Assembly (NCBI GenBank): GCA_937910785.1 | Contig: CALDLG010000045.1 | Coordinates: forward strand, 1 to 64,000 | Source: an uncultured Lachnospiraceae bacterium | Lineage (GTDB): Bacteria; Bacillota; Clostridia; Lachnospirales; Lachnospiraceae | Length of the DNA: 64,000 nt | Direction: 5' to 3' | The notes under the pieces: generated by a model | What the model was told of the DNA's origin: nothing | What the model saw: only the letters and a program-made list of their open reading frames with translations | Database searches by the model: none | In this document: piece after piece, positions 44,960 to 53,740 of the stretch | Position numbering within the stretch: the first letter of the stretch is position 1 | Layout: each line of letters opens with the position of its first letter | Program-made: the position numbers and the translations under genes

Positions 44960-46456
44960 TCAGAAATTAAAGTATAAGAAGGTGCTGACCTGAGACAGAG
45001 AAACGACACACCATATGAAAACAACCGTAACGGCCCAGCATCTGCCGGAGGTCAGTTTTCCGTCTTCCGCGATTTCCAGTACATTTTTCCGGGTAATCAT
45101 GAAGAAAGACAACGCCAGAAGGAAAAGCAGCAAAGCCAGGTACGCATAGCCGACAAGCTGTGGAGCCAGAATGCCGAGCGCCTCCTTGATAACGTAAAAC
45201 TCCGGGATATCCAGCGTGGAGGCAACTTCAAACATTTTGCCCGTATAATTGAATGCTCCCAGATTTCTGAACATCTGTATGGCTCCTGCCATGCTTTCGC
45301 TTCGGAAGAAAAACAGCGAAAGATTGAAAAAACCGAAAGTCAGAATCCATCCGAGCCATGCCGGAATATGGAATTTGGAGGGGTGCTTTTCGTTCCTCCC
45401 GCGAATGCCGACAATTCCCAGATTATCCCAGACGACGAGGAGTCCCTGCATGGTGCCCCATGCGATAAAGGTCCATGCCGCGCCATGCCAGAGACCGCTC
45501 AGAAAGAAAATGATAATCGTGTTTAACATTGTCCTCCATTTTCCTTTTTTGCTTCCGCCAAGCGGGATATAGACATAGGTGATGAAAAAGCGGGAAAGCG
45601 TTATATGCCATCTCTGCCACAGTTCTTTAACGGAGCAGGCCCGGTAAGGTGAGTTGAAGTTGACAGGAAGAATGATGTTAAACATTCTTCCAAGCCCCAT
45701 TGCCATGTCGGAATAGCCGCTGAAATCGAAATAGATTTCAAAGGTATAGGACAAAATGACAAGGATGGTTGAAGGCGTGTCCAGGCTGAAGGTCTGTGCG
45801 AAGCCGTAATTGACGACGAGAGCAAGAACATCAGCTAAAAGGATCTTTTTACCAAGACCGAGAACGAACAGGACAATGCCCTGTGAAAAGTTGTGTGCGT
45901 TCAGACGCCGGTTTTTCGTATCCTCGAACTGCGGAATCATTTCTTTATAAAGGACGATCGGTCCGGCGACCAGCTGCGGAAAAAAGGTGACAAAGGTCAC
46001 ATAGTTGACAAAGGAATAGTGCTCCGCCCGTCCAAGACAGCGGTCTATGATAAAAGAAAGCTGCTGAAAGGTAAAAAAGCTGATGCCAAGGGGCAGCAGG
46101 ATATGCTTTAAGGTAAAATCAGCATGGAAAGCCAGATTCAGGTTTTCGATGAAGAAATCATAATATTTAAAATAAAACAGCAGGCCAAGATTAAAGAAGA
46201 TGCCGGCAAACAGACCAAGCCGGTTTGTAAGCTTCGTCCGGGCGTGCGTAAGGAGCCAGCTTAAAAAATAATTGATGCCGATGCTCGTCACGATAATGAT
46301 AAGATAACTGAAATTAAAGTAACCATAGAACCATAACGACATACCGGCCAGAAAAACTTTGGCCAGTTCATAATGTTTATAATGATTCAGCCCGTACCAT
46401 CCAAGCAGCGTAAGGGGCAGAAACAGAAAAATAAATAAAAAGGAATTGAACAGCAT
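44960..46456 (-). CDS. MBOAT family O-acyltransferase (DltB/AlgI type)
   Basis: The 498-residue multi-pass protein has the MBOAT signature: LPLGISFFTFQQLSFIID, then SGYSDMAMGLG, RWHITLSRFFITYVYIPLGGS, and the catalytic histidine in FLSGLWHGAAWTFI. It moves acyl groups across the membrane for transfer to an extracellular polymer. The partner SGNH gene follows. The promoter at 46499-46527 lies immediately upstream. Confidence 0.92.
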   Translation of the reverse strand: MLFNSFLFIFLFLPLTLLGWYGLNHYKHYELAKVFLAGMSLWFYGYFNFSYLIIIVTSIGINYFLSWLLTHARTKLTNRLGLFAGIFFNLGLLFYFKYYDFFIENLNLAFHADFTLKHILLPLGISFFTFQQLSFIIDRCLGRAEHYSFVNYVTFVTFFPQLVAGPIVLYKEMIPQFEDTKNRRLNAHNFSQGIVLFVLGLGKKILLADVLALVVNYGFAQTFSLDTPSTILVILSYTFEIYFDFSGYSDMAMGLGRMFNIILPVNFNSPYRACSVKELWQRWHITLSRFFITYVYIPLGGSKKGKWRTMLNTIIIFFLSGLWHGAAWTFIAWGTMQGLLVVWDNLGIVGIRGRNEKHPSKFHIPAWLGWILTFGFFNLSLFFFRSESMAGAIQMFRNLGAFNYTGKMFEVASTLDIPEFYVIKEALGILAPQLVGYAYLALLLFLLALSFFMITRKNVLEIAEDGKLTSGRCWAVTVVFIWCVVSLSQVSTFLYFNF

Positions 46457-46492
46457 AATGCCTCCGGGCGATTCTTTCTAAAAATTCAAATA

Positions 46493-46507
46493 TGGTATAG
46501 TATACCA
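46493..46507. repeat. Palindrome between divergent genes
   Basis: TGGTATA-G-TATACCA is a perfect 15-bp inverted repeat that overlaps the -10 of the MBOAT promoter. It is placed like a repressor operator serving both divergent genes. Confidence 0.5.
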
Positions 46508-46527
46508 AATTCGGAAAAGGGTTACAA
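46499..46527 (-). promoter_or_regulatory. Promoter of the MBOAT-SGNH unit
   Basis: Leftward -35 TTGTAA (46522-46527) and -10 TATACT (46499-46504) are spaced by 17 bp, about 40 bp before the MBOAT start. A rightward -10-like TACAAT (46524-46529) overlaps the -35 and may serve the lipoprotein gene. Confidence 0.65.
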
Positions 46528-46552
46528 TAAATATTAGAAAGGAGTCATGAAT

Positions 46553-47194
46553 ATGAGTAAAAAACGGATAAGAATAGTATTGGCAGTCGGAATGATTTTA
46601 TGTAGTCTTATCGGGTGCGCCAAAAGCGCTCCTGCCGGAGAAATGGTAAAAAACAGGGAATCTGCCGGGGAAGGCGAGGAGATTTCCGAGCTTCCGGTAG
46701 GAAGCGCATATGTGGAAAACGAGGAAAAAAATGAGCAGGAAACATTTCCTACTTTATCGGAGCTGCAGGAAGCGGTAAAAGAAGAACTGGACGATCACTA
46801 TTGGCCGGAAATTTCCATATCGGAAGAGGAGTTTAAGAAAAAAACCGGCATTTCAAGAAATATGTATATTGAGTTTCTTGCTCAGGAGCCCGAAACGGGA
46901 GCGGATATAGATACGATGATTATCATTCGGGCCAGAGAGGATTATGTCGGAGCCATCGAGCAGGCGCTGGAAGATTATCGGAACAGACTGATTGAGGAGA
47001 ATCGTAAATATCCTCAAAATCTATGTAAGGTGGAGGCGGCCAGAATGGAAACGATCGAAAACTATATCTGCTATGTGCAGCTTGGAGCGGATACAAGTAT
47101 CGTCGCGGGAAAAGGAAGTGATGAAATAGCGGCTTACTGTCTGGAAGAGAATGAACGGGCAGTTGATGTACTGGAAAAGGCTATCCTGAGATAG
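46553..47194 (+). CDS. Lipoprotein of the DUF4358 type
   Basis: The 213-residue protein has a signal peptide ending in lipobox LIGC (residues about 17-20), an acidic linker, and then a domain with a pattern of DUF4358 proteins (IIIRAREDYVGAIEQALEDYRNRL, then NYICYVQL). These are common in Lachnospiraceae and have no known function. The ATG at 46553 is favoured: GGAG is eight bases upstream, whereas the ATG at 46547 is only two bases away. It is divergent from the MBOAT unit. Confidence 0.78.
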   Translation: MSKKRIRIVLAVGMILCSLIGCAKSAPAGEMVKNRESAGEGEEISELPVGSAYVENEEKNEQETFPTLSELQEAVKEELDDHYWPEISISEEEFKKKTGISRNMYIEFLAQEPETGADIDTMIIIRAREDYVGAIEQALEDYRNRLIEENRKYPQNLCKVEAARMETIENYICYVQLGADTSIVAGKGSDEIAAYCLEENERAVDVLEKAILR

Positions 47195-47203
47195 CCTTTC
47201 TGA
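47177..47203 (+). terminator. Hairpin overlapping the lipoprotein stop codon
   Basis: AAGGCTATC / GATAGCCTT forms a perfect 9-bp stem with a CTGA loop containing the end of the coding region. Only a short T-rich tail (TTTCTG) follows, so it is a moderate terminator. Confidence 0.6.
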
Positions 47204-47206
47204 TAA

Positions 47207-47344
47207 TTAATGACAATGACCGCCGCAGCGGCTGCAGTCTTTGCCGCACTGTGCGGACTTTCCGTTTTTCTTATCCCGTATGATGCTTCTGAGAGCCAGC
47301 CCGGTGGCGGCAGCTATGATTGCAAGAACAATGATCGTACTCAT
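47207..47344 (-). CDS. FeoB-associated Cys-rich membrane protein
   Basis: A 45-residue leftward protein has one N-terminal membrane segment (MSTIIVLAIIAAATGLAL) and a cysteine-rich tail CGKDCSRCGGHCH. This is the pattern of PF12669, small proteins usually encoded next to feoB, where they may assist ferrous iron import. No feoA or feoB is nearby, so it is an orphan here. The start at 47344 has AAAGG eight bases upstream; an ATG at 47350 is the alternative. Confidence 0.85.
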   Translation of the reverse strand: MSTIIVLAIIAAATGLALRSIIRDKKNGKSAQCGKDCSRCGGHCH

Positions 47345-47464
47345 ATACATTTCCTTTCTGTCTGATTCCTATTTTATCAATTTTATCGAAAGTTGTCATC
47401 CTTTTCATTTCCTTATACATTTGATTCCATTTTGGAAAATAATTCCTTGTATATTTGAACAAAA

Positions 47465-47517
47465 TCCGACATACGAAAAATGTTTAGTAAAAGCGTTAAT
47501 TAGTGCATTATGTCGGA
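47465..47517. promoter_or_regulatory. Spaced inverted repeat upstream of the LacI-kinase fusion gene
   Basis: TCCGACATA (47465-47473) and TATGTCGGA (47509-47517) are exact reverse complements with a 35-bp spacer (44 bp from start to start, about four helical turns). A LacI-like core AAAGCGTTAA lies between them. It may be an operator for the regulator encoded 110 bp downstream. A plausible promoter (TTGTGC at 47542, TAAGAT at 47565, 17-bp spacer) lies between them and the gene. Confidence 0.45.
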
Positions 47518-47627
47518 AAATAGTTTCGTTTTTTGAAAATATTGTGCAAAAATACAAAAAATGATAAGATTCACCCAACAAAAAGTTCTGAAAAACGAAA
47601 AGGCGGGATGAGTCGGAAAGAGGAAAA

Positions 47628-49550
47628 ATGAACATACATGACATTGCCAGACTTGCCGGGGTATCAGCATCCACGGTTTCCAAAGTGATGAACGGCAAAG
47701 ACAAAGATATCAGCGAAGAAACGAGGAAAAAGGTTCTGCGCGTCATCGAGGAAGAGAATTACGTTCCCTATTTCAGATTTCTGGAAAAAGAGGGCATAAA
47801 AAATCATCTCATCGGGCTCATCGTAAAAAAAGAAAACCGGGAGAGAGAAAACATCGTTCTGACCGCGGAACACATGGCGCGAAAGAAGGGCTATGGAATT
47901 ATCATCGGTTATTCGGAGGACGAAAAAGACACGGAACTGCTTGTCAGGCAGATGGTTAAAAAGAAAGTGTCGGGACTGCTTCTCGACTCTGCGAAATGGG
48001 TTTCTGTGGGAAAGCTGGAAGATGCGGTCGTTTATTTCGGCGAGACGGAGGAATTTGACGAAAGGGAAAAAGCAGTCGTTTATTACAAATTGTCGGAGGC
48101 GGCCGGAATGGCGGTGGAAAGGCTGAAAAAGGAAGGGCATCAGAAAATTGCCTGTATTATCCGGCAGGGAGATCTGAGTGTTTTAGATGGATATCGGTTT
48201 GCCATGCAGAGCTTTCATCAGAAGGAGCAGCCGGTATGGATTTATGAAGGCCGGACATTGGAGGATATCGAGAAATACGGCATTCCGCAGGTACTGAACG
48301 AAAATGTGACCGCGATTGTCTGCGGTTCTTCTGAAATTGCGTGCTGCGTATGTAAGGTGATGGAAAGGAGCAAAACAGCGGTTCCGAACGAAATGTCCCT
48401 TATTTCCGTCGGCGATGACAGAATGTTGGAGCTTCTCGGATGCGGCATTTCCGCAGTTAAGTTTCCGAGTGAAGGCATGATGGAGGCGGCTTTGGATTAT
48501 CTGCTTGAAATGATGCAGGAAAAAAAGAATATCGAGGTTGTAAAGCGCCTGCAGCCTGTTGTCATAAACCGCAGCAGCATCATGAAACCGGCGCAGGAAA
48601 AGCAGGGAGAGGCCATTATCGTAGTCGGCAGCATGAATATGGACGTTACGATCGAGTGTTCCACGATATTGGTGGCGGGAGAGACCCAGCGCGCCAACAA
48701 GGTATTTATATATTCCGGAGGGAAAGGGGCTAATCAGGCAGCCGGCGTCGGAAAGCTGGGCGGGCAGGTATATATGATCGGCTGTATCGGAAATGATGTA
48801 TCCGGAAAACAGATTTATGCGGAGCTGACTGACAGTCATGTTCATATGGACGGCGTTTTATTTGATAATGCCCTCCCCAGCGGAAAAGCCTATATCAATG
48901 TTGATGAACGGGGTGAAAGTGCGATTGTCATCTATCCCGGAGCAAATAAAAATCTGAGCATTAATCAGATCAGACGCAGCGGATACTTATTCGAAAAGGG
49001 AAAATACTGTCTTCTTTCGCTGGAGATACCGGGACCGATCGTAGAATATACGATTCGCTTCTGTAAGAGGAATCAGACGCAGGTCATTTTAAAACCGTCG
49101 CCTACGGATGGCCTGAAAGACGAGCTGCTGCCTGAAATCGCGTATTTTGTGCCAAACGAAAAAGAGCTTCATGCGATCGTTCCGGGGAAAGCGGGACTGG
49201 AGGAAAAAGCCGAGATTCTGCGGCAGAAAGGAGTTGAGAACGTTATCGTTACATTGGGGGCAAGGGGATGTTATCTGAGAAATAAAGAGGTTTCCATTTA
49301 TTTTGAAGGAACCGGATTTGAACCGGTGGATACGACCGGAGGCGCGGATTCCTTTATCAGCGCCATGGCGGTCTTACTGAGTGAAGGAAAGGAACTGATC
49401 CACGCAATCGAATTCGCAATCTATGCGTCCGGAATCAGCGTTACAAGATATGGAGTACAGTCGGCGCTGCCGGAGAGAAAGGCGGTGGATGTCTATGAGG
49501 ATGAAATTTTTGCAAAATACCATGAGAAGAAAAGGAGGTGGGAGACATAA
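47628..49550 (+). CDS. LacI-type regulator fused to a ribokinase-like (PfkB) domain
   Basis: The 640-residue protein combines a LacI HTH (DIARLAGVSASTVSKVMNG, about 4-22), a periplasmic-binding-like effector domain (about 55-325) and a complete PfkB kinase domain (about 332-625). The PfkB part begins VVGSMNMDVTIE and has SGGKGANQAAG. Its anion-hole motif reads DTTGGAD (568-574), in place of DTTAAGD or GAGD, with the catalytic aspartate D574 kept. Such fusions are rare among LacI proteins. It could be a regulator that senses or uses a pentose through its kinase domain. It overlaps the next gene, a true ribokinase, by one base. Confidence 0.88.
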   Translation: MNIHDIARLAGVSASTVSKVMNGKDKDISEETRKKVLRVIEEENYVPYFRFLEKEGIKNHLIGLIVKKENRERENIVLTAEHMARKKGYGIIIGYSEDEKDTELLVRQMVKKKVSGLLLDSAKWVSVGKLEDAVVYFGETEEFDEREKAVVYYKLSEAAGMAVERLKKEGHQKIACIIRQGDLSVLDGYRFAMQSFHQKEQPVWIYEGRTLEDIEKYGIPQVLNENVTAIVCGSSEIACCVCKVMERSKTAVPNEMSLISVGDDRMLELLGCGISAVKFPSEGMMEAALDYLLEMMQEKKNIEVVKRLQPVVINRSSIMKPAQEKQGEAIIVVGSMNMDVTIECSTILVAGETQRANKVFIYSGGKGANQAAGVGKLGGQVYMIGCIGNDVSGKQIYAELTDSHVHMDGVLFDNALPSGKAYINVDERGESAIVIYPGANKNLSINQIRRSGYLFEKGKYCLLSLEIPGPIVEYTIRFCKRNQTQVILKPSPTDGLKDELLPEIAYFVPNEKELHAIVPGKAGLEEKAEILRQKGVENVIVTLGARGCYLRNKEVSIYFEGTGFEPVDTTGGADSFISAMAVLLSEGKELIHAIEFAIYASGISVTRYGVQSALPERKAVDVYEDEIFAKYHEKKRRWET

Positions 49551-50467
49551 TGCGAAAGATCGTTGTGGTAGGAAGCCTGAATATGGATGTTGTTATTGAA
49601 ACGCCGCATCTGCCCGAATGCGGTGAGACCGTTTCCGGAAAAAAGATCGATCTGGTTTCGGGCGGAAAGGGCGCCAATCAGGCATATGCGGCCGGAAAGC
49701 TGGGCGGTAATGTTACAATGATCGGGGCAGTCGGGAACGACGCGGCGGGGGAAACACTTTTGTATAATCTGAAAAGCGTGGGCGTCGATGTGACGGGAAT
49801 ACGACAGATGGAAAACGGTACGACCGGACAGGCCTTTATTGCGGTCGATGACAACGGAGATAATTCCATTATTATCATTCCCGGAGCAAACGGGCTTGTA
49901 ACAAAGGAGCTGATCGATGAGAAAGCGGATATTATCAAAGAAAGCGATATTGTGATCATGCAGCTTGAAATTCCACTCGATGTTGTGGAATATGTGAAGG
50001 AAATGGCAGTCAGGGAAAGGAAAACCGTGATTGTCGATCCGGCGCCGGCGCTTCCCGATTTGCCGGATCATTTCTGGAGGGGAATCGATTATGTAAAACC
50101 AAACGAGACAGAGCTTGCAATTCTGACCGGCAGAAAACTCAAAACGAGAGAAGAGCTGATCGGGGGCGCGAGGGTTTTGATCGAAAAAGGGGTCAGGAAT
50201 GTAATCGTGACACTTGGCAGCGAAGGCTGTCTTATGGTGACGGAGGATACGGAAGCGTTTTTCTGTCCTTATCAGGTAAAAGCGGTCGATACGACGGCGG
50301 CAGGCGACAGTTTTACGGCAGCCTTCGCGCTGGCGCTCAGTCAGGGAAAAACCTGCGGTGAGGCGGTCGACCTGGGACAGAAGGTATCGTCAGTTGCGGT
50401 AACGCGAAAAGGCGCTCAGACATCGATTCCGACGATGGAAGAAGTAAAAAAAATGTGGGATGAATGA
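49550..50467 (+). CDS. rbsK: Ribokinase
   Basis: The 305-residue PfkB sugar kinase begins MRKIVVVGSLNMDVVIETPHL and has SGGKGANQAYAAGKLGG, the conserved NETE block VKPNETELAILTG, and the catalytic motif DTTAAGD (247-253). It turns ribose into ribose 5-phosphate. AAGGAGG is upstream, and the start overlaps the fused regulator gene (TAATG). The nucleoside hydrolase follows, which would supply ribose. Confidence 0.92.
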   Translation: MRKIVVVGSLNMDVVIETPHLPECGETVSGKKIDLVSGGKGANQAYAAGKLGGNVTMIGAVGNDAAGETLLYNLKSVGVDVTGIRQMENGTTGQAFIAVDDNGDNSIIIIPGANGLVTKELIDEKADIIKESDIVIMQLEIPLDVVEYVKEMAVRERKTVIVDPAPALPDLPDHFWRGIDYVKPNETELAILTGRKLKTREELIGGARVLIEKGVRNVIVTLGSEGCLMVTEDTEAFFCPYQVKAVDTTAAGDSFTAAFALALSQGKTCGEAVDLGQKVSSVAVTRKGAQTSIPTMEEVKKMWDE

Positions 50468-50480
50468 AAGGAGAATGCAG

Positions 50481-51443
50481 ATGAGAAAAGTAATAATCGA
50501 CACCGATCCGGGAATTGACGACGCGCTGGCCATTCTGCTCGCTTTATCGGCCAAAAAAGAGCTGGATATTCTTGCGCTTACGACAGTAAACGGGAATGTG
50601 GACATCGAAAAGGTGACCAAAAACGCCTTTAAAATTCTGGACGTGGCGGGAAGGAATGATATACCGGTCTATCAGGGAAACGGAAAACCTCTGATGAGAG
50701 AAAACAGTATGCCCGCGGACTGTCATGGAGATGACGGGCTTGGAAATATCGGTATGGAGGAAATTGACAGGACCCCGGAGGAGGAGAGTGCTACAGATTT
50801 TCTGATCCGGAAAGCGCGTGAGGAAAAGGGAGAAATTACGCTGATGCCGATCGGACCGCTTACCAATATTGCGGAAGCGGTGCAAAAGGATCCGGAATTT
50901 GCAAAAAACATAAAGGAAGTAGTTATTATGGGCGGAGCGGTTCATGAGGGAAATGTTACGCCGCATGCGGAATTTAATTTCTGGGTGGACCCGGAAGCGG
51001 CCCAAATTGTATTTCAGGCGGGCTTTGAAAAGGTAACGATGGTGGGATTGGATGCTACGAAGCATGTATGGCTTGATCCTGTATTGAGGGAGCTGATGTA
51101 TCAGATCAATACCCCGGTGTCGAGATTTATCCATAAGGTTACCAGAGTGTATGCGGATGCTCATTGGGGATATGGGCAGAAACTGGGGTGTGAGCTCTGT
51201 GACGTACTGGTTACGGCGTATTTACTCGACAATAGCGTGCTTGAAACAATGGATGCTTTCGTCGATGTCGAAACCCGGGGATTATGCGACGGAGCCTCCG
51301 TAGTATATCCCACATGGAAATATGCGGACAGAGTAAAAAACTGTGCGGTAGCCGTAAATGCGGATACAAAAAAATTTTTTGAAATATTTTTCGGGTATCT
51401 GTTTCCGGAATACATTGAAAATGTAAAGAAAATTCAGGGATAA
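50481..51443 (+). CDS. Inosine/uridine-preferring nucleoside hydrolase
   Basis: The 320-residue protein has the calcium-binding motif DTDPGIDDALAI (7-18) of the IunH/RihA family, plus GPLTNIA and VIMGGAV. It splits nucleosides into base and ribose. It has no signal peptide, so it acts in the cytoplasm on imported nucleosides. AAAGGAGA lies six bases before the ATG at 50481; an earlier in-frame ATG at 50460 lies inside the ribokinase gene and is less likely. Confidence 0.94.
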   Translation: MRKVIIDTDPGIDDALAILLALSAKKELDILALTTVNGNVDIEKVTKNAFKILDVAGRNDIPVYQGNGKPLMRENSMPADCHGDDGLGNIGMEEIDRTPEEESATDFLIRKAREEKGEITLMPIGPLTNIAEAVQKDPEFAKNIKEVVIMGGAVHEGNVTPHAEFNFWVDPEAAQIVFQAGFEKVTMVGLDATKHVWLDPVLRELMYQINTPVSRFIHKVTRVYADAHWGYGQKLGCELCDVLVTAYLLDNSVLETMDAFVDVETRGLCDGASVVYPTWKYADRVKNCAVAVNADTKKFFEIFFGYLFPEYIENVKKIQG

Positions 51444-51457
51444 AGGGAGGAAAAGTT

Positions 51458-52105
51458 ATGAATAATGAGAAAAAAGGAATCAAAGCGGATTTTAATATGA
51501 TTACAATTTTGACAATTCCGATTGCCATTGCCATTAATTATGTGGGATCGACGCTGGCGGGAACACTGCATCTTCCCATTTATCTGGACACGATCGGCAC
51601 CTTTCTGATCGCGCTGATTGCCGGTCCATGGGTCGGAGGATTAACGGGCGCGTTAAGCAATATTATGGTATCTCTGACGCATCCGATTGCCATGCCGTAT
51701 GCGATCGTATCCTGTATTTTCGGCGTCACGGCAGGTTTCATGGCGAGAAAAGCCATGTTTATCAATATTAAGAGATTTATTCTCTCAGGAGCTGTCGTTG
51801 TACTGATGGGCGTTTTCGGAACCATTTTCGTTGTACTTACCTTTTTCGGCGGATTCGACGGTTCGACCAATTCCATGATCATCGCGGCGATGAGAACGAT
51901 GGGCGTTCCGTTCTGGCTGGCACTGGTGATCGGAAACTTTATTTCCGAGATTCCGGATAAGTTTATCGCTTTGCTGATTTCGTATCTGGTTATTAAAGGA
52001 ATGTCGGACAGATATCTGTATAAATTTTCCAACGGACATATTTTCATCGAAGCGAGAAAGAAGGCAAAAGAAGGCAGGAGTGTGAAAAAGGACGAAAAGG
52101 AATAG
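51458..52105 (+). CDS. ECF transporter S component (substrate-binding membrane protein)
   Basis: The 215-residue protein has six predicted membrane segments and the S-component features IAIAINYVGSTLAGTLHLP, YLDTIGTFLIALIAGPWVGG and a central hydrophobic pocket region. ECF S components bind vitamins or small metabolites. Immediately downstream are T and ATPase genes, so this is a dedicated importer. From the neighbours I infer a nucleoside or ribose substrate; the vitamin-family S motifs (RibU, BioY, ThiT) were not recognised. Confidence 0.85.
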   Translation: MNNEKKGIKADFNMITILTIPIAIAINYVGSTLAGTLHLPIYLDTIGTFLIALIAGPWVGGLTGALSNIMVSLTHPIAMPYAIVSCIFGVTAGFMARKAMFINIKRFILSGAVVVLMGVFGTIFVVLTFFGGFDGSTNSMIIAAMRTMGVPFWLALVIGNFISEIPDKFIALLISYLVIKGMSDRYLYKFSNGHIFIEARKKAKEGRSVKKDEKE

Positions 52106-52130
52106 ACAATAGAAAGGACTGGTTAGAAAG

Positions 52131-52892
52131 ATGCAGAAAGAGATGCAACGAAATCAGGGACTGAATCCTCTGACGGTTTTATACATCATCGTTGCTTTGG
52201 CACTCATTTCCGTTGTATATGATTATAAGGTCTCCATCGTTTGTGTTATTGTGATGATGTTTATCGCAGCGGGTTTTGGAAAGTTTAAACCCTATGTAAC
52301 GCTTTGGTTAAAATCCATTCTCTGGATGTGCGCGCTCTGCTTTGTACTTCAGATTTTCTTCATACCTGGTGAAGATATTATCTGGCAGTTCGGAGTTTTC
52401 CGGATTACGAGAGAGGGTCTGAATCAGGCGGCCAAATTGTGTTCGCGCCTTTTTGGAGCGGGGTCCGCGGCGATTCTTGGATTCCGGCTGATCGATCTGG
52501 GAAGTCTGATGGTGGTGCTGGAGCAGAAAGGCGTGCCGTCGACCGCCACCTATATACTCATGTCTACGGCTAATATTATTCCGCAGATGGTCAAAAAGAT
52601 GGGAGTTATTCTGGAAGCGCAGAAATCCCGCGGAATCGAGATGGAAAGCAATATGATCGTAAGGGCGAAGGCATTTCTGCCCTCCATCGGCCCGCTGATT
52701 CTGAACGCGATCGTAAATGCGGAGGAGCGTGCGATTACTCTGGAAGCCAGAGCGTTTTCGGCGCCCTGTAAGAAAACTTCCATCAAAATCATTCCGGATA
52801 TGCGAAGAGACCGAATCATCAGAGGGTTGATGACCGCGGCAGCAGTTCTGGCGATAGGAGGGAGGATTGTTTTATGGATAGTATTAAGATAA
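52131..52892 (+). CDS. ecfT: ECF transporter T component
   Basis: The 253-residue membrane protein matches the transmembrane T (CbiQ/EcfT) family, with the ATPase-coupling motif ARG in the pattern AQKSRGIEME and a second LEARAFSAP-type motif near the C-terminus. It joins the S component to the ATPases. The start of the first ATPase gene overlaps its end by 19 bp. Confidence 0.9.
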   Translation: MQKEMQRNQGLNPLTVLYIIVALALISVVYDYKVSIVCVIVMMFIAAGFGKFKPYVTLWLKSILWMCALCFVLQIFFIPGEDIIWQFGVFRITREGLNQAAKLCSRLFGAGSAAILGFRLIDLGSLMVVLEQKGVPSTATYILMSTANIIPQMVKKMGVILEAQKSRGIEMESNMIVRAKAFLPSIGPLILNAIVNAEERAITLEARAFSAPCKKTSIKIIPDMRRDRIIRGLMTAAAVLAIGGRIVLWIVLR

Positions 52893-53722
52893 CAGATCTG
52901 ACATATAAATATCCTATTTCAGATGAGCCGGTATTAAAGCATATTAATCTGCGTGTGCCAAAAGGCGAACTGTGCGCGGTAATAGGCACGAATGGAAGCG
53001 GAAAGACGACGCTGTGCAACGCGATTCGCGGATTTGTACCCACATTTTATAAGGGTGAGATTTCCGGAGAAATCATCGTGAACGGCAGGGATGTACGGAA
53101 GGAAGAGATGGGAAGTTTGGCTTTGGACATCGGCTTTGTGTTTCAGAATCCTTTTACACAGATCAGTGGAATAGCGAAGACTGTTTTTGAAGAACTGGCT
53201 TATGGACTGGAAAATATGGGTATCGAGCGCGAAATCATTATCCGCCGCGTGGAGGAAACAATGAGACTGACCAAAATTGAGGAGTTTCGTGACAGAAATC
53301 CTTTTCAGCTTTCCGGAGGGCAGCAGCAGCGGGTTGCGCTTGCGGCAATACTTGTAATGGGACAGCCGGTGCTCGTGATCGATGAACCTACCTCTCAGCT
53401 GGACCCACAAAGTACGGACGATGTCTTTGAGGTCATAAAGCTGATGAAAAATATGGGAAAAACCATCGTGCTTGTGGAACATAAAATGGAACAGATCGCC
53501 GAGTACGCGGATCATGTCGTCGTGCTGAATCAGGGAGAAATTGTTATGGAGGGTACGGCGAAGGAGGTATTTTCAAATCCCGGATGCAAACAGTATCATA
53601 CAAGGCTTCCACAGTGTACGAAGATATCCGCGGAATTAAAGGACATGGGAATCGGGATAAAAGGAACGCCGGTTACCGTGAATGAGACTGTTCATTCGAT
53701 CAGAGCGGTAATGAATCAATAA
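52874..53722 (+). CDS. ECF transporter ATPase (A component)
   Basis: This is a 282-residue ATPase with Walker A GTNGSGKTT (38-46), Q-loop FQNPFTQI, signature LSGGQQQRV (146-154) and Walker B VLVIDEPTSQLDP. It powers the ECF importer together with the second ATPase gene. Its start lies inside the end of the T component gene, which indicates translational coupling. Confidence 0.93.
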   Translation: MDSIKITDLTYKYPISDEPVLKHINLRVPKGELCAVIGTNGSGKTTLCNAIRGFVPTFYKGEISGEIIVNGRDVRKEEMGSLALDIGFVFQNPFTQISGIAKTVFEELAYGLENMGIEREIIIRRVEETMRLTKIEEFRDRNPFQLSGGQQQRVALAAILVMGQPVLVIDEPTSQLDPQSTDDVFEVIKLMKNMGKTIVLVEHKMEQIAEYADHVVVLNQGEIVMEGTAKEVFSNPGCKQYHTRLPQCTKISAELKDMGIGIKGTPVTVNETVHSIRAVMNQ

Positions 53723-53740
53723 AAGAAAGGACGCAGGAAA

